Shown here one piece after another: positions 30,019-40,301 of a stretch of DNA of 64,000 bases. Origin of the DNA: Burkholderiales bacterium (GTDB lineage: Bacteria > Pseudomonadota > Gammaproteobacteria > Burkholderiales > SG8-41). The stretch's first letter is position 1. The number at the start of each line of letters is the position of its first letter. The DNA is taken from positions 434,001 through 498,000 of the forward strand of contig JAHCAI010000001.1 of NCBI GenBank assembly GCA_019634975.1, given 5' to 3'. The notes below the pieces were generated by a model that worked only from the letters and a program-made list of their open reading frames with translations, ran no database searches and had not been told where the DNA came from. A program made the translations under genes and the position numbers.

Positions 30019-30324
30019 ATGGGCATGCCGATCCGGATGCCGTTGCTGGCCGTCCTGCTGTGCTGCGCCGCCACGGCTTTTGCCGCGGAACGGGCACCGC
30101 GGGGCATGGCCTTCGAGGTCTACATTCGCCTCGAGCACGGAATGACCGAAGGCGAACTGGTGCACCGGGCCGGGAAACCGGACCGGCGGACGACAGACCG
30201 CGCGGACCAGGCGCTGAAGACTTACCATTACCTGCCGACGCGGGCGTATCCTTTCCTGACCACGGTGTCGCTGCGTTCCGGCCGCATTGTCCACATCGAG
30301 CGAGTACGCAGGAAGCCGCAATGA
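30019..30324 (+). CDS. Small exported protein, BamE/SmpA-like segment
   Basis: A 101-residue protein with a signal peptide (LLAVLLCCAATAFAAE). The mature part has EHGMTEGELVHRAGKPDRRT, which resembles the GMTxxEVxxxxGxP segment of SmpA/OmlA (BamE) domain proteins, then a YHYLP strand. There is no lipobox with a clear +1 Cys, so it is probably periplasmic. It overlaps lolA by 4 nt (ATGA), so it is translationally coupled to the lipoprotein carrier gene. Function unknown. Confidence 0.72.
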   Translation: MGMPIRMPLLAVLLCCAATAFAAERAPRGMAFEVYIRLEHGMTEGELVHRAGKPDRRTTDRADQALKTYHYLPTRAYPFLTTVSLRSGRIVHIERVRRKPQ

Positions 30325-30926
30325 AAATACTGCTGTTTTTGCTGTGCCTGGTCCCGGGACTTGCATCGGCTTCGGGCACCGAGGCGCTGAAATCCTTCCT
30401 CGGCCAGACCCAGTCGCTGAAGGCGCGTTTCGCCCAAATGGTGCTTGACCGCAACCTCAAGCCCTTGCAGCAGGCCCAGGGCGTCATGCAGTTCTCGCGT
30501 CCCGGCAAGTTCCGCTGGGACTACACCAAGCCCTACGAGCAGACCATCGTCGGCGACGGCGCGCAGCTGTGGATCTACGACAGGGATCTCAACCAGGTCA
30601 CCGTGCGCAAGCTCGACCGTGCGCTGGGTTCGAGCCCGGCGGCGCTGCTCGCCGGCCGCAACGACCTCGAGCGCGATTTCACGCTGTCCGACTCCGGCAG
30701 CAAGGACGGACTCGACTGGCTTGATGCGGTGCCGAAAAACCGCGACACCGCCTTCGAGCGCGTGCGCATGGGCTTCGGCAAGTCCGGGCTGGCGGCGATG
30801 GAACTGCGTGACCAGTTCGGCCAGATCACGGTGATCACCTTCGCCGACGTCGAGCGCAATCCGCAGATTTCCGCAGAGGTGTTCCGCTTCACGCCGCCCA
30901 AGGGCGCCGACGTCATCAGCGAATAG
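30321..30926 (+). CDS. lolA: Outer membrane lipoprotein carrier protein LolA
   Basis: A 201-residue periplasmic chaperone that carries lipoproteins from LolCDE to the outer-membrane receptor LolB. A signal peptide ([16 protein letters not shown]) precedes the LolA barrel with [51 protein letters not shown] and a C-terminal [20 protein letters not shown] region. ATG 30321 overlaps the stop of the preceding gene. Position between ftsK and rarA is conserved across proteobacteria. Confidence 0.95.
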   Translation: MKILLFLLCLVPGLASASGTEALKSFLGQTQSLKARFAQMVLDRNLKPLQQAQGVMQFSRPGKFRWDYTKPYEQTIVGDGAQLWIYDRDLNQVTVRKLDRALGSSPAALLAGRNDLERDFTLSDSGSKDGLDWLDAVPKNRDTAFERVRMGFGKSGLAAMELRDQFGQITVITFADVERNPQISAEVFRFTPPKGADVISE

Positions 30927-30940
30927 CGGCGGCCTGGGGC

Positions 30941-32248
30941 GTGAGCGACTTGTTCGCCAGACAGGAACCCGAGGCCCCCCTCGCCGAGCGCATGCGGCCG
31001 CGCACGCTCGATGAAGTCGCCGGCCAGCAGCACCTGCTGGGCCCGGGCAAGCCGCTGCGCCTCGCCTTCGAGGCCGGCAAGCCGCATTCGATGATCCTGT
31101 GGGGGCCGCCCGGTGTGGGCAAGACCACGCTGGCGCGGCTGATGGCCGATGCCTTCGATGCCGAGTTCATCGCGGTATCCGCGGTGCTCTCGGGTGTCAA
31201 GGAAATCCGCGAGGCGGTCGCGCGCGCCGAAGCCGTGCTGCAACAGTCGGGCCGGCGCACGATCCTGTTCGTCGACGAAGTCCACCGCTTCAACAAGGCG
31301 CAGCAGGATGCCTTCCTTCCCTTTGTCGAGCAGGGCCTGATCACTTTCATCGGTGCCACCACCGAGAATCCGTCCTTCGAGGTCAACAGTGCGCTGCTGT
31401 CGCGTGCCGCGGTCTATGTGCTGCAGCCACTCGATGATGCGGCGCTCTCTGGGTTGGTCGACCGTGCAATACATAAGTCATTGTTTTCATTCAATATTAC
31501 GGATTCTGCCCGCGATAGCCTGGTGGCGGCGGCGGACGGCGACGCGCGCCGCCTGCTGAACCTGCTGGAACAGGTGGCGACGGCGGCCGGGCAGGCCGGC
31601 CGGAGCGAAGTCGACGAGGTTTTTGTTTCCGGCACGCTGGCCCAGCTGCTGCGCCGTTTCGACAAGGGCGGCGATGCCTTCTATGACCAGATCTCGGCAC
31701 TGCACAAGTCGGTGCGCGGCTCCGCGCCCGATGCCGCGCTGTACTGGCTCGCGCGCATGCTCGACGGCGGCGCTGATCCCCTCTACATCGGCCGCCGGCT
31801 GGTGCGCATGGCTGCGGAGGATATCGGCCTCGCCGATGTGCGCGCGCTGCGCATGGCGCTCGATGCCTGCGAGACCTATGAACGTCTCGGCTCGCCGGAG
31901 GGCGAGTTGGCTCTTGCCGAGGCCGTGCTCTACCTGTCGGTGGCCGCCAAGAGCAATGCCGCCTACGTCGCCTGGAACCGGGCGCGCGAGCTGGTGAGCG
32001 GCGACCGCTCGCGGCCGGTGCCGCCGCAGCTGCGCAATGCGCCGACGCGGCTGATGAAGGATCTCGGCCATGGCCGCGACTATCGCTATGCCCACGACGA
32101 GCAGGGGGCTTACGCAGCAGGCGAGAATTATTTTCCGGAAGGGCTGGCTCCGAAACCTTTCTACGAGCCGACGGCGCGCGGTCTCGAGGCGAAGATCGGC
32201 GAAAGGCTGGAGGCGCTGCGCAAGCGCCGCGAGGACGGCGAGCGCTGA
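30941..32248 (+). CDS. rarA: Replication-associated recombination protein A (AAA+ ATPase)
   Basis: A 435-residue clamp-loader-like ATPase (MgsA/RarA) acting at stalled forks with SSB. The start is GTG. Walker A is [14 protein letters not shown], Walker [19 protein letters not shown], sensor 1 [20 protein letters not shown]; the C-terminal tetramerisation region has [21 protein letters not shown]. One stretch (residues about 176-190, [13 protein letters not shown]) is encoded by unusually AT-rich codons that carry the dispersed AT-rich motif. Confidence 0.95.
   Translation: MSDLFARQEPEAPLAERMRPRTLDEVAGQQHLLGPGKPLRLAFEAGKPHSMILWGPPGVGKTTLARLMADAFDAEFIAVSAVLSGVKEIREAVARAEAVLQQSGRRTILFVDEVHRFNKAQQDAFLPFVEQGLITFIGATTENPSFEVNSALLSRAAVYVLQPLDDAALSGLVDRAIHKSLFSFNITDSARDSLVAAADGDARRLLNLLEQVATAAGQAGRSEVDEVFVSGTLAQLLRRFDKGGDAFYDQISALHKSVRGSAPDAALYWLARMLDGGADPLYIGRRLVRMAAEDIGLADVRALRMALDACETYERLGSPEGELALAEAVLYLSVAAKSNAAYVAWNRARELVSGDRSRPVPPQLRNAPTRLMKDLGHGRDYRYAHDEQGAYAAGENYFPEGLAPKPFYEPTARGLEAKIGERLEALRKRREDGER
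31470..31500 (+). repeat. AT-rich dispersed motif inside rarA
   Basis: The coding sequence contains ATAAGTCATTGTTTTCATTC then AATATTACGG. It is an island of AT-rich codons in a GC-rich gene and matches the intergenic copies at 37416 and, on the other strand, 8636-8666. Confidence 0.5.
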
Positions 32249-32251
32249 GCC

Positions 32252-32836
32252 TCAGGCGGCGCGTGCAGGCGGCAGGCCGTAGCGGCTGCGCGAGACCGGC
32301 ATGCACAGTTCCCACACTCCGGCCGGCGGCGCATTGCGCCACACCGTGACATAGCGCCGCCAGGACAGGCCGACCGGTGCGCGGAAAGGCGCCCGCGGCT
32401 GATAGGTGAACTGGATCATGCGCCGGTGCGGGCTCGCGATGAGCAGGCGCTGCAGTGCCTGGATGGTCGGGATGGCCACTGCCGCCGGCAGCGAGCGGAA
32501 GGGCAGCGAGGACACGAAGACCGCGCGCTCGGGCAGCTGTGCCAGCCGCTCGGTGCGTTCGTGGAAACACTCGGCGATGATTTCAGCGTCGGGAAAACGT
32601 TCTTGCAGCCGCGCGGCGAGCGCAGGGCTTTGCTCGAACAGGATCAGCGGCACGGCAGGATACTGGCGCACAAGCTCGGCGGTGATGGTGCCGGTGCCCG
32701 CACCCAGTTCGACCAGCGCCTGCGCGCCGCCGGCGTGCCGCGCCATCGCTTTCGCCAGATGCCGGGATGAAGGGAGTATCGCCCCGACCATTGCCGGTGT
32801 CTTGAGCCACTGTCGCAGAAAACCGGCGGACATCAT
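32252..32836 (-). CDS. Class I SAM-dependent methyltransferase (phospholipid N-methyltransferase-like)
   Basis: A 194-residue methyltransferase. AdoMet motif I is LVELGAGTGTITAELV and motif II lies in LILFEQSPALAARLQERFP. The start of the protein (FLRQWLKTPAMVGAILPSSRHLAKAMA) matches the PmtA-like group of phosphatidylethanolamine methyltransferases and related proteins. ATG pair 32836/32833. It overlaps neither neighbour: it follows an amidohydrolase gene by 2 nt, so they probably share a transcript, and faces rarA convergently. Substrate not proven. Confidence 0.82.
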   Translation of the reverse strand: MMSAGFLRQWLKTPAMVGAILPSSRHLAKAMARHAGGAQALVELGAGTGTITAELVRQYPAVPLILFEQSPALAARLQERFPDAEIIAECFHERTERLAQLPERAVFVSSLPFRSLPAAVAIPTIQALQRLLIASPHRRMIQFTYQPRAPFRAPVGLSWRRYVTVWRNAPPAGVWELCMPVSRSRYGLPPARAA

Positions 32837-32838
32837 GG

Positions 32839-33723
32839 TCAGAATCCGTAAAGCCGTTCGGGGTTGTCGACCAGCACCTTGCGCCGCAGTGCATCGTCGG
32901 GGACCCATTCGGCCAGCAGTTCGGCCAGTACCGGATCCTCGGGCATCAGCTCACGTGCGCCGGGGTGCGGCCAGTCGCTGCCCCAGACGATGCGGTCAGG
33001 TGCAGTCGCGAGCAGCGCCCGCGCGAGCGGTGTCACGTCCGGGTACAGCGGCGCCTGCCGTGATATGAAATAGGGCCCCATGATCTTGGCCCAGCAGTTG
33101 TCGCGGCTCACCAGGCGCAGCAGCGCGCGGAATGCCGGCGCATCGGTGCCGGCCGCGGCGGGACAGCGCGCGAAATGGTCGATGACGATGGTGATCGGCA
33201 GCCTGGCGAGCTTCGCTTCGGCCTCCGGCATTTTGGGCAGGTCGAGGTAGAACTGCAGGTGCCAGCCCCGTTCCTTGAGCCGGGGCGCGAGCCGTTCGCC
33301 ATCGGCGAGCGTCAGTCCCCCGGTTTCCGAGGCGAGATTGATGCGCACGCCGCGCACCCCGGCAGCATGCATTTCGTCGAGCTCGCGGTCAGTGACGTCC
33401 GCCGCTACCACGGCGATGCCGCGCAAGACATGCATTCCGGAGCGCAGCGCGTCGATCATGCAGCTGTTGTCGGTACCGTAGACGCTCGGCTGCACCAGCA
33501 CGCCACGTTCACAGCCGTTGTTCTTCAGCATGCCCGCGTAGTCCGCGGTCAGCGCATCGGGCGGGATATAGCCGGCCTGGTCGAGGTAGGGAAAGCGGTC
33601 CTGCGGGCCGAAGACATGGGCATGGCAGTCGCAGGCGCCGGAGGGAAAGGCCACCCGAGGCCGGCGCCTGGCGGGAATGAATGCGGGAATGTTCGGCGTG
33701 CGCGGCGTGCGTATGGGAGGCAT
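32839..33723 (-). CDS. Amidohydrolase family protein (2-pyrone-4,6-dicarboxylate lactonase-like)
   Basis: A 294-residue TIM-barrel hydrolase. The N-terminal metal motif is CDCHAHVFGPQDRFPY. NGCERGVLVQPSVYGTDNSCM, GVRGVRINLAS, IVIDHFARCPA and the end RIVWGSDWPHPG follow, as in LigI-like lactonases and related COG3618 enzymes. The start was set to 33723, where the protein begins MPPIRTPRTPN; upstream in-frame codons look non-coding. Likely cytosolic ring-opening or lactone hydrolysis; the true substrate is unknown. Inserted between rarA and serS on the opposite strand. Confidence 0.82.
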   Translation of the reverse strand: MPPIRTPRTPNIPAFIPARRRPRVAFPSGACDCHAHVFGPQDRFPYLDQAGYIPPDALTADYAGMLKNNGCERGVLVQPSVYGTDNSCMIDALRSGMHVLRGIAVVAADVTDRELDEMHAAGVRGVRINLASETGGLTLADGERLAPRLKERGWHLQFYLDLPKMPEAEAKLARLPITIVIDHFARCPAAAGTDAPAFRALLRLVSRDNCWAKIMGPYFISRQAPLYPDVTPLARALLATAPDRIVWGSDWPHPGARELMPEDPVLAELLAEWVPDDALRRKVLVDNPERLYGF

Positions 33724-33888
33724 GGTGTTCCGGAGGTGGTGCGAGCGGGGACTGTAGAAGGGCGGTCCCGGCACTGTCAAGGACTGGCCGCTGGCAGTGA
33801 AGTCAACGATAATGCCGGCTGTTTCAGGCGACCGGCCCGCAGGGGCCGCAATCGTCGCCGGCTGGCGACGGGCGCCGGACCTTCTTGA

Positions 33889-35178
<1,290 letters not shown>

Positions 35179-35228
35179 GACTGGTAGAATCGCGCCCCTC
35201 GGCAGTTTTGCCTTGCCATCAGGTTTCC

Positions 35229-35265
35229 GGAGAGGTGGCAGAGTGGTTGAATGTACCGGTCTCGA
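35229..35265 (+). pseudogene. Partial tRNA-Ser: duplicated 5' half ending at the anticodon
   Basis: These 37 bases are identical to the 5' half of the complete tRNA-Ser at 35375 and end exactly after the CGA anticodon. Similarity extends about 8 bases further upstream with two mismatches. The 3' half is missing; instead three hairpin-forming segments follow. Confidence 0.85.
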
Positions 35266-35366
35266 CAACAGCGCTTGCGCTGTTGCGGCGAAGGCTAACT
35301 TGCTGCAGGCAAGTTAAGCCCGCAGGGCGGTCGGAGCCAAAACCGCCGGTGGTAGACAGCAAGATC
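35266..35366 (+). repeat. Three successive hairpins between tRNA-Ser half and full copy
   Basis: CAACAGCGC/GCGCTGTTG (2-nt loop), AACTTGC/GCAAGTT (5-nt loop, flanked by GGCT/AGCC) and GGCGGT/ACCGCC (10-nt loop) follow each other. No run of T follows, so it does not look like a normal terminator. Origin unknown; see the finding. Confidence 0.7.
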
Positions 35367-35374
35367 AAGTTTCT

Positions 35375-35466
<92 letters not shown>

Positions 35467-35468
35467 AT

Positions 35469-35495
35469 AAAAAGGCCCCAATCGGGGCCTTTTTC
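35469..35495 (+). terminator. Rho-independent terminator after tRNA-Ser
   Basis: AAAGGCCCC and GGGGCCTTT form a 9-bp stem with an AATC loop, followed by further T residues. Confidence 0.9.
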
Positions 35496-35761
35496 ATTGT
35501 GGACAGAGTGAAGTGTGTGGACGAGATCACGGGGCTCGACCAGCGACACATGGGGCGTGTCGCGTAGCGCGCCGCGCCGTGTGCGGCGGTCCAGCGCCGG
35601 GAGTGCGGGATGCCGGGGTCGCCTCAAGGCGAGGCCGGCACATTACCGCCCTCATTGATGCCATCCCGCTGCGCACGTCCAGTACAGACTGACGTGATTA
35701 TGCTTCGCCTTCCTGCAGCGCTGCTAAGATGACTTGACCCCGCATCGCAAAGGATCCGGCC
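35496..35761. other. Intergenic stretch without recognised gene
   Basis: GC-rich sequence between the tRNA terminator and a small gene. Open frames on the minus strand here run into the complement of the tRNA and are not genes. I see no clear promoter or repeat. Confidence 0.5.
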
Positions 35762-36091
35762 ATGCCGCAAAACCTCCCCTACGACGTCACCACCGCCACC
35801 GGCGAGAAAATCGCTTTCGAGTTCCCGCTGCATGCCGAGACCCAGTCGGCGATGCGCGTGTCGCAGCTGCTCAATGCGGTGCTCGGTTCGCTCGACCGGG
35901 AGCTGAGGGTGCTGGGCAATACCGCCAACGGCGATGTGATGCAGGCGCTGGCCATGGCGCTTGCGGTACGCACGGCGATGCTGCACTCGCCTTACGCGGT
36001 CGGGCAGCAGCTGGCGACTGAACTGGCAGCCACGGCGCTGGCGGCCGCCGCGAATTGCGAGCGCGACGAGGGCGCTGTCGGCCACGGCTGA
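35762..36091 (+). CDS. Hypothetical protein, 109 residues
   Basis: A small protein with no signal peptide or membrane segment. The first third is beta-like (YDVTTATGEKIAFEFPLHAETQ); the rest is helical and Ala/Leu-rich (VSQLLNAVLGSLDRELRVLG; VMQALAMALAVRTAMLH). Codon use is like neighbouring real genes and the minus strand shows no better candidate. I do not recognise a family. It is followed by a convergent enolase-superfamily gene. Confidence 0.65.
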   Translation: MPQNLPYDVTTATGEKIAFEFPLHAETQSAMRVSQLLNAVLGSLDRELRVLGNTANGDVMQALAMALAVRTAMLHSPYAVGQQLATELAATALAAAANCERDEGAVGHG

Positions 36092-36131
36092 GTGCGGCGG
36101 TGCGCGCCTGCGGCATCGCTGATGGCACTGC

Positions 36132-37298
36132 CTACTGCGCCAGTTCACGCATGACCTTGATCAGGTCGGACTTGCCCTCGAAGCCGATGCCCGGCAGCTC
36201 GGGCATGGTGATGATGCTGTTTTCCACGCGCACGCCGTCCGGAAATCCGCCGTAGGGCTGGAACAGGTCGGGGTAACTCTCATTGCCGCCGAGGCCGAGG
36301 CCGGCGGCGATGTTGAGCGACATCTGGTGCCCGCCGTGGGGTATGCACCGTGACGGCGACCAGCCGGCAACCTTGAGCACCCCCAGCGTGCGTTCGTACT
36401 CGCAGAGCCCGTAGGACAGCGCGCAGTCGAACTGCAGCCAGTCACGGTCCGGGCGCATGCCGCCATAGCGCAGCAGGTTGCGCGCGTCCTGGTGGCTGAA
36501 CAGGTTTTCGCCAGTGGCCATCGGGCCGGGGTAAAACTCGGCGAGTGCCGCCTGCAGCGCGAAATCGAGCGGGTCGCCGGCTTCCTCGTACCAGAACAGC
36601 GGGTAGTCGCGCAGCATTTTCGCGTAGGTGATCGCGGTCTCGAGGTCGAAGCGGCCGTTGGCGTCCACCGCCAGCTGCGCATCGCGGCCGATTTCGGCGA
36701 GCACGGCCTCGATGCGCCGCCGGTCTTCATGAGGGTCTGCGCCGCCGATTTTCATCTTGACCACGCGGTAACCGCGGTCGAGATAGCTGCGCATTTCGTC
36801 GCGCAGCGCCTGCAGGTCCTTGCCCGGGTAGTAATAGCCGCCGGCGGCGTAGACAAAGACTTTGGGGTTGGCGGTGACGCCGTGCTTTTCGGCGAGCAGG
36901 CGGAACAGCGGCTTGCGCGCAATCTTGGCGACCGCGTCCCAGATGGCCATGTCCAGCGTACCCACGGCAACCGAACGTTCGCCGTGGCCGCCGGGCTTTT
37001 CGTTCTGCATCATCGCGTTCCAGGCGCGGTGCGGATCGATGTTGTCGCCGGCCTCGTTCATCAGCGTCTTCGGGTCCGCTTCGAGCAGCCGCGGCGCGAA
37101 GCGCTCGCGGATCAGGCCGCCCTGGCCGTAGCGACCGTTGGAGTTGAAGCCGTAGCCGACCACGGTGCGGCCGTCGACCTTGACGTCGGTGACCACGGCG
37201 ACCAGGCTGGTGGTCATTTTCGTGAAATCGATATAGGCGTTGCGGATCGGGGAGGCGATGGGCTTGGTGACTTCGCGGACGTCAATGATGCGGGGCAT
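36132..37298 (-). CDS. Enolase superfamily dehydratase, D-tartrate dehydratase-like (TarD)
   Basis: A 388-residue mandelate racemase/muconate lactonizing enzyme superfamily member. From memory of the family it closely resembles D-tartrate dehydratase of Bradyrhizobium: KPIASPIRNAYIDFTKMTTS, YAAGGYYYPGKD, the KMKIGG lysine motif, metal ligands in QLAVDANGRFD and YEEAGDP, and the C-terminal histidine in IPHGGHQMSLNIAAG. It would dehydrate D-tartrate to oxaloacetate in the cytosol with Mg2+. No tartrate transporter is adjacent. Another acid sugar substrate is possible. Confidence 0.85.
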   Translation of the reverse strand: MPRIIDVREVTKPIASPIRNAYIDFTKMTTSLVAVVTDVKVDGRTVVGYGFNSNGRYGQGGLIRERFAPRLLEADPKTLMNEAGDNIDPHRAWNAMMQNEKPGGHGERSVAVGTLDMAIWDAVAKIARKPLFRLLAEKHGVTANPKVFVYAAGGYYYPGKDLQALRDEMRSYLDRGYRVVKMKIGGADPHEDRRRIEAVLAEIGRDAQLAVDANGRFDLETAITYAKMLRDYPLFWYEEAGDPLDFALQAALAEFYPGPMATGENLFSHQDARNLLRYGGMRPDRDWLQFDCALSYGLCEYERTLGVLKVAGWSPSRCIPHGGHQMSLNIAAGLGLGGNESYPDLFQPYGGFPDGVRVENSIITMPELPGIGFEGKSDLIKVMRELAQ

Positions 37299-37415
37299 GC
37301 TCGGTTTCCGATGGGCTGGGATTGTGGAATGCGTGGATTGCGGGTGCCGGTAAACAGGCTCCTTCGCGAGTGTATAACGCGAGGCACCAGGATCGAGCCA
37401 GAGTATCCGTGTTTA

Positions 37416-37455
37416 TCATAAGTATTTGTTTTTAAACATTATTTTTATTTTTAAT
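37416..37455 (+). repeat. AT-rich dispersed motif upstream of the XRE gene
   Basis: TCATAAGTATTTGTTTTTAA is followed by ACATTATTTTTATTTTTAAT. It is the longest AT-rich patch in the window and shares ATAAGTATTTGTTTTTA with other copies. It lies between divergent tarD-like and XRE genes and may contain promoter elements for either. Confidence 0.5.
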
Positions 37456-37502
37456 GGCTCGCTGTCGGATGTAAGCCTGTCGTAAGTCATGCGCGTTAAT
37501 GT

Positions 37503-37518
37503 GTCACCGCGCAGTGAC
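37503..37518. promoter_or_regulatory. Inverted repeat GTCAC-N6-GTGAC before the XRE start
   Basis: A 5+5 bp palindrome ends 20 bp before the regulator's ATG, a plausible autoregulatory operator position. Short arms keep the confidence low. Confidence 0.35.
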
Positions 37519-37538
37519 CTGCGCAATGGAGAGCGACG

Positions 37539-38012
37539 ATGGGCAGAGGACGCATTAAGGCAGAGCCGGTTGATCCGAATAACAGCATCGCCAGCCGCAT
37601 TCGCACGGCGATGACCGCCTGTGGCATGAAATCCGTGGCCGAACTCGGCCGCCGCATCGGCCTGCCGCGCCAGACGGTACATCGCTGGATCAACGGCGAT
37701 ACCAAGAACATGACCCACGAGAATCTGTACAAGGTGGCCGATGTGCTGCAGGTGAGGGCACGCTGGCTGGCCGTGGGTGATACCGCGCCGGCGCAGATCG
37801 ATCTCGCCGACGGCGATGTGGTCGGACTGATCAGGATTTACGAATCGATGCCGCCCGCGGCCCGCGACCAGTGGCTGGCCATCGGCCGCACCCTGCTGTC
37901 AATGCACACGGTGGGCAAGGGCACGGTTGTCGATCCCTATCCCGGCCTGCCGCCTTTGCCGCCCCTGCAGGAAAACCCGTCTGTCAAGGCGGGGCAGTCC
38001 AGTTCCTCCTGA
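37539..38012 (+). CDS. XRE-like helix-turn-helix regulator
   Basis: A 157-residue protein with an N-terminal HTH (SVAELGRRIGLPRQTVHRWINGDTKNM) like phage-repressor-type domains, then a helical part (DGDVVGLIRIYESMPPAARDQWLAIGRTLLSMH) and a Pro-rich tail (PYPGLPPLPPLQENP). No peptidase domain is present. GGAGAGCGACG before ATG gives a good ribosome binding site. Stand-alone regulator; target unknown, perhaps itself through the upstream palindrome. Confidence 0.82.
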   Translation: MGRGRIKAEPVDPNNSIASRIRTAMTACGMKSVAELGRRIGLPRQTVHRWINGDTKNMTHENLYKVADVLQVRARWLAVGDTAPAQIDLADGDVVGLIRIYESMPPAARDQWLAIGRTLLSMHTVGKGTVVDPYPGLPPLPPLQENPSVKAGQSSSS

Positions 38013-38022
38013 TCCTTCCGGG

Positions 38023-38056
38023 CCGCCGCAACGCGGACTGCGGCGGTGTTTTCTTC
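38023..38056 (+). terminator. Rho-independent terminator after the XRE gene
   Basis: CCGCCGCA and TGCGGCGG form an 8-bp stem with an 8-nt loop, followed by TGTTTTCTTCC. Confidence 0.7.
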
Positions 38057-38123
38057 CGGCCTTTTGGTAACCTCGGGTTTTTGACACCGGGGTTGGCGCC
38101 CGTTGCGGCGCAGGCATTTCCAC

Positions 38124-39109
38124 ATGGGCTTCGCAGCGCTCATCCGTCTCGCCGTTGTCGCCCTGGCGCTCGGGGCCTCTCCCGCGGCGCAGGCGACGGC
38201 ATCCGCTTCGGACCTGCAGTCCTTTGTGCAGGAAATGGTCGAGCGCCACGGCTTCTCCCGACCCGCGCTGGAACGCCTGCTGCGTGAAACGCGCTTCCTG
38301 AATTCGATCATCCGCGCGATGGATGCGCCGGCAACCGCCTTGCCCTGGCATGAGTTCCGGCCGCGCCATGTCAATGACGCGCGCTTCGAGGGCGGGCTGC
38401 GCTTCTGGGGCGAGCATGCCGCGCTGCTGGAACGCGCCGCAGCCGAGTACCGGGTGCCGCCCGAGATCATTGTCGCCACCATCGGCATTGAAACGCTGTT
38501 CGGCCGCAATACCGGCCGCGTCAACGTGCTGGACGCGCTGACGACACTGGCCTTCGGTTATCCCCGCCGCGCCGCTTTCTTCCGCGGCGAGCTCGAGCAG
38601 TTCCTGCTGCTCGCGAGGGAAAACGGCTGGGCACCAAACAATGTGCGCGGGTCTTTCGCCGGCGCCATCGGCGTGCCGCAGTTCCTTCCCAGCAGCTACC
38701 GCAAGTATGCTGTTGATTTCGACGGCGACGGCCGGCGCGACCTGCGCGGCGTTGCCGATGCCATCGGCAGCGTCGCCAACTACTACCGCGAATTCGGCTG
38801 GCGCATCGGCGAGCCCGTGGTGATCCCGGCGGATGTCGGCGAGAGCGCGATCGATCCGCTGCTGGCCGCGGGCATCGCGCCGCACCTTGCCGTGGGTGAA
38901 TTCCGCAAACGCGGCGTGCTGCCGCTGGAGGCGGTGGATGACGGTGCCCTGGCAGCGCTGATCACGGTGGAGACCGAGATCGGCCCGCGGTACTTCCTGG
39001 CACTGAACAATTTCTACGTGATAACGCGTTACAACCGCAGCATCAACTATGCGATGACCGTGCATGAGCTGGCGACGACCCTGCGCCAGTTGCGCGGCAG
39101 GGTGGTGCC

Positions 39110-39113
<4 letters not shown>
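38124..39113 (+). CDS. mltB: Lytic murein transglycosylase B
   Basis: A 329-residue exported lytic transglycosylase that cleaves peptidoglycan to 1,6-anhydromuropeptides. The signal peptide ends near SPAAQATA without a lipobox, so it is probably soluble in the periplasm. The catalytic Glu is in IIVATIGIETLFGRNTG. The GSFAGAIGVPQFLPSSYRKYAVDFDGDG block and the C-terminal RYNRSINYAMTVHELA are typical. ATG 38124 was chosen over a TTG at 38103. The stop overlaps the end of the convergent fbpC-like gene by 4 nt. Confidence 0.93.
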
Positions 39114-40168
<1,055 letters not shown>

Positions 40169-40193
40169 GCGGAAATTATAGCGTTTTTGCTGC

Positions 40194-40208
40194 TGATAAT
40201 GATTCTTG
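40194..40208. promoter_or_regulatory. Fur box between fbpC and fbpB
   Basis: TGATAATGATTCTTG matches the 15-bp Fur core TGATAATNATTATCA at 12 positions. It lies in the shared gap of the divergent ATPase and permease genes, predicting iron repression of both. Confidence 0.8.
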
Positions 40209-40301
40209 TTAAAATGATTTTTCCAGTAATTTCCATAAGTTACGATTCATCAACCAGGTTCAATTGACCGCGGTGCCGGCATATGCGGCACTGTCCGACC
40301 G

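Noticed and set aside
35266..35366. A group I intron in the tRNA-Ser anticodon loop
   Set aside because: Insertion at an anticodon loop fits group I introns, but the insert carries a full second 5' half of the tRNA, is only 146 bp and shows no recognisable P3-P7 core.
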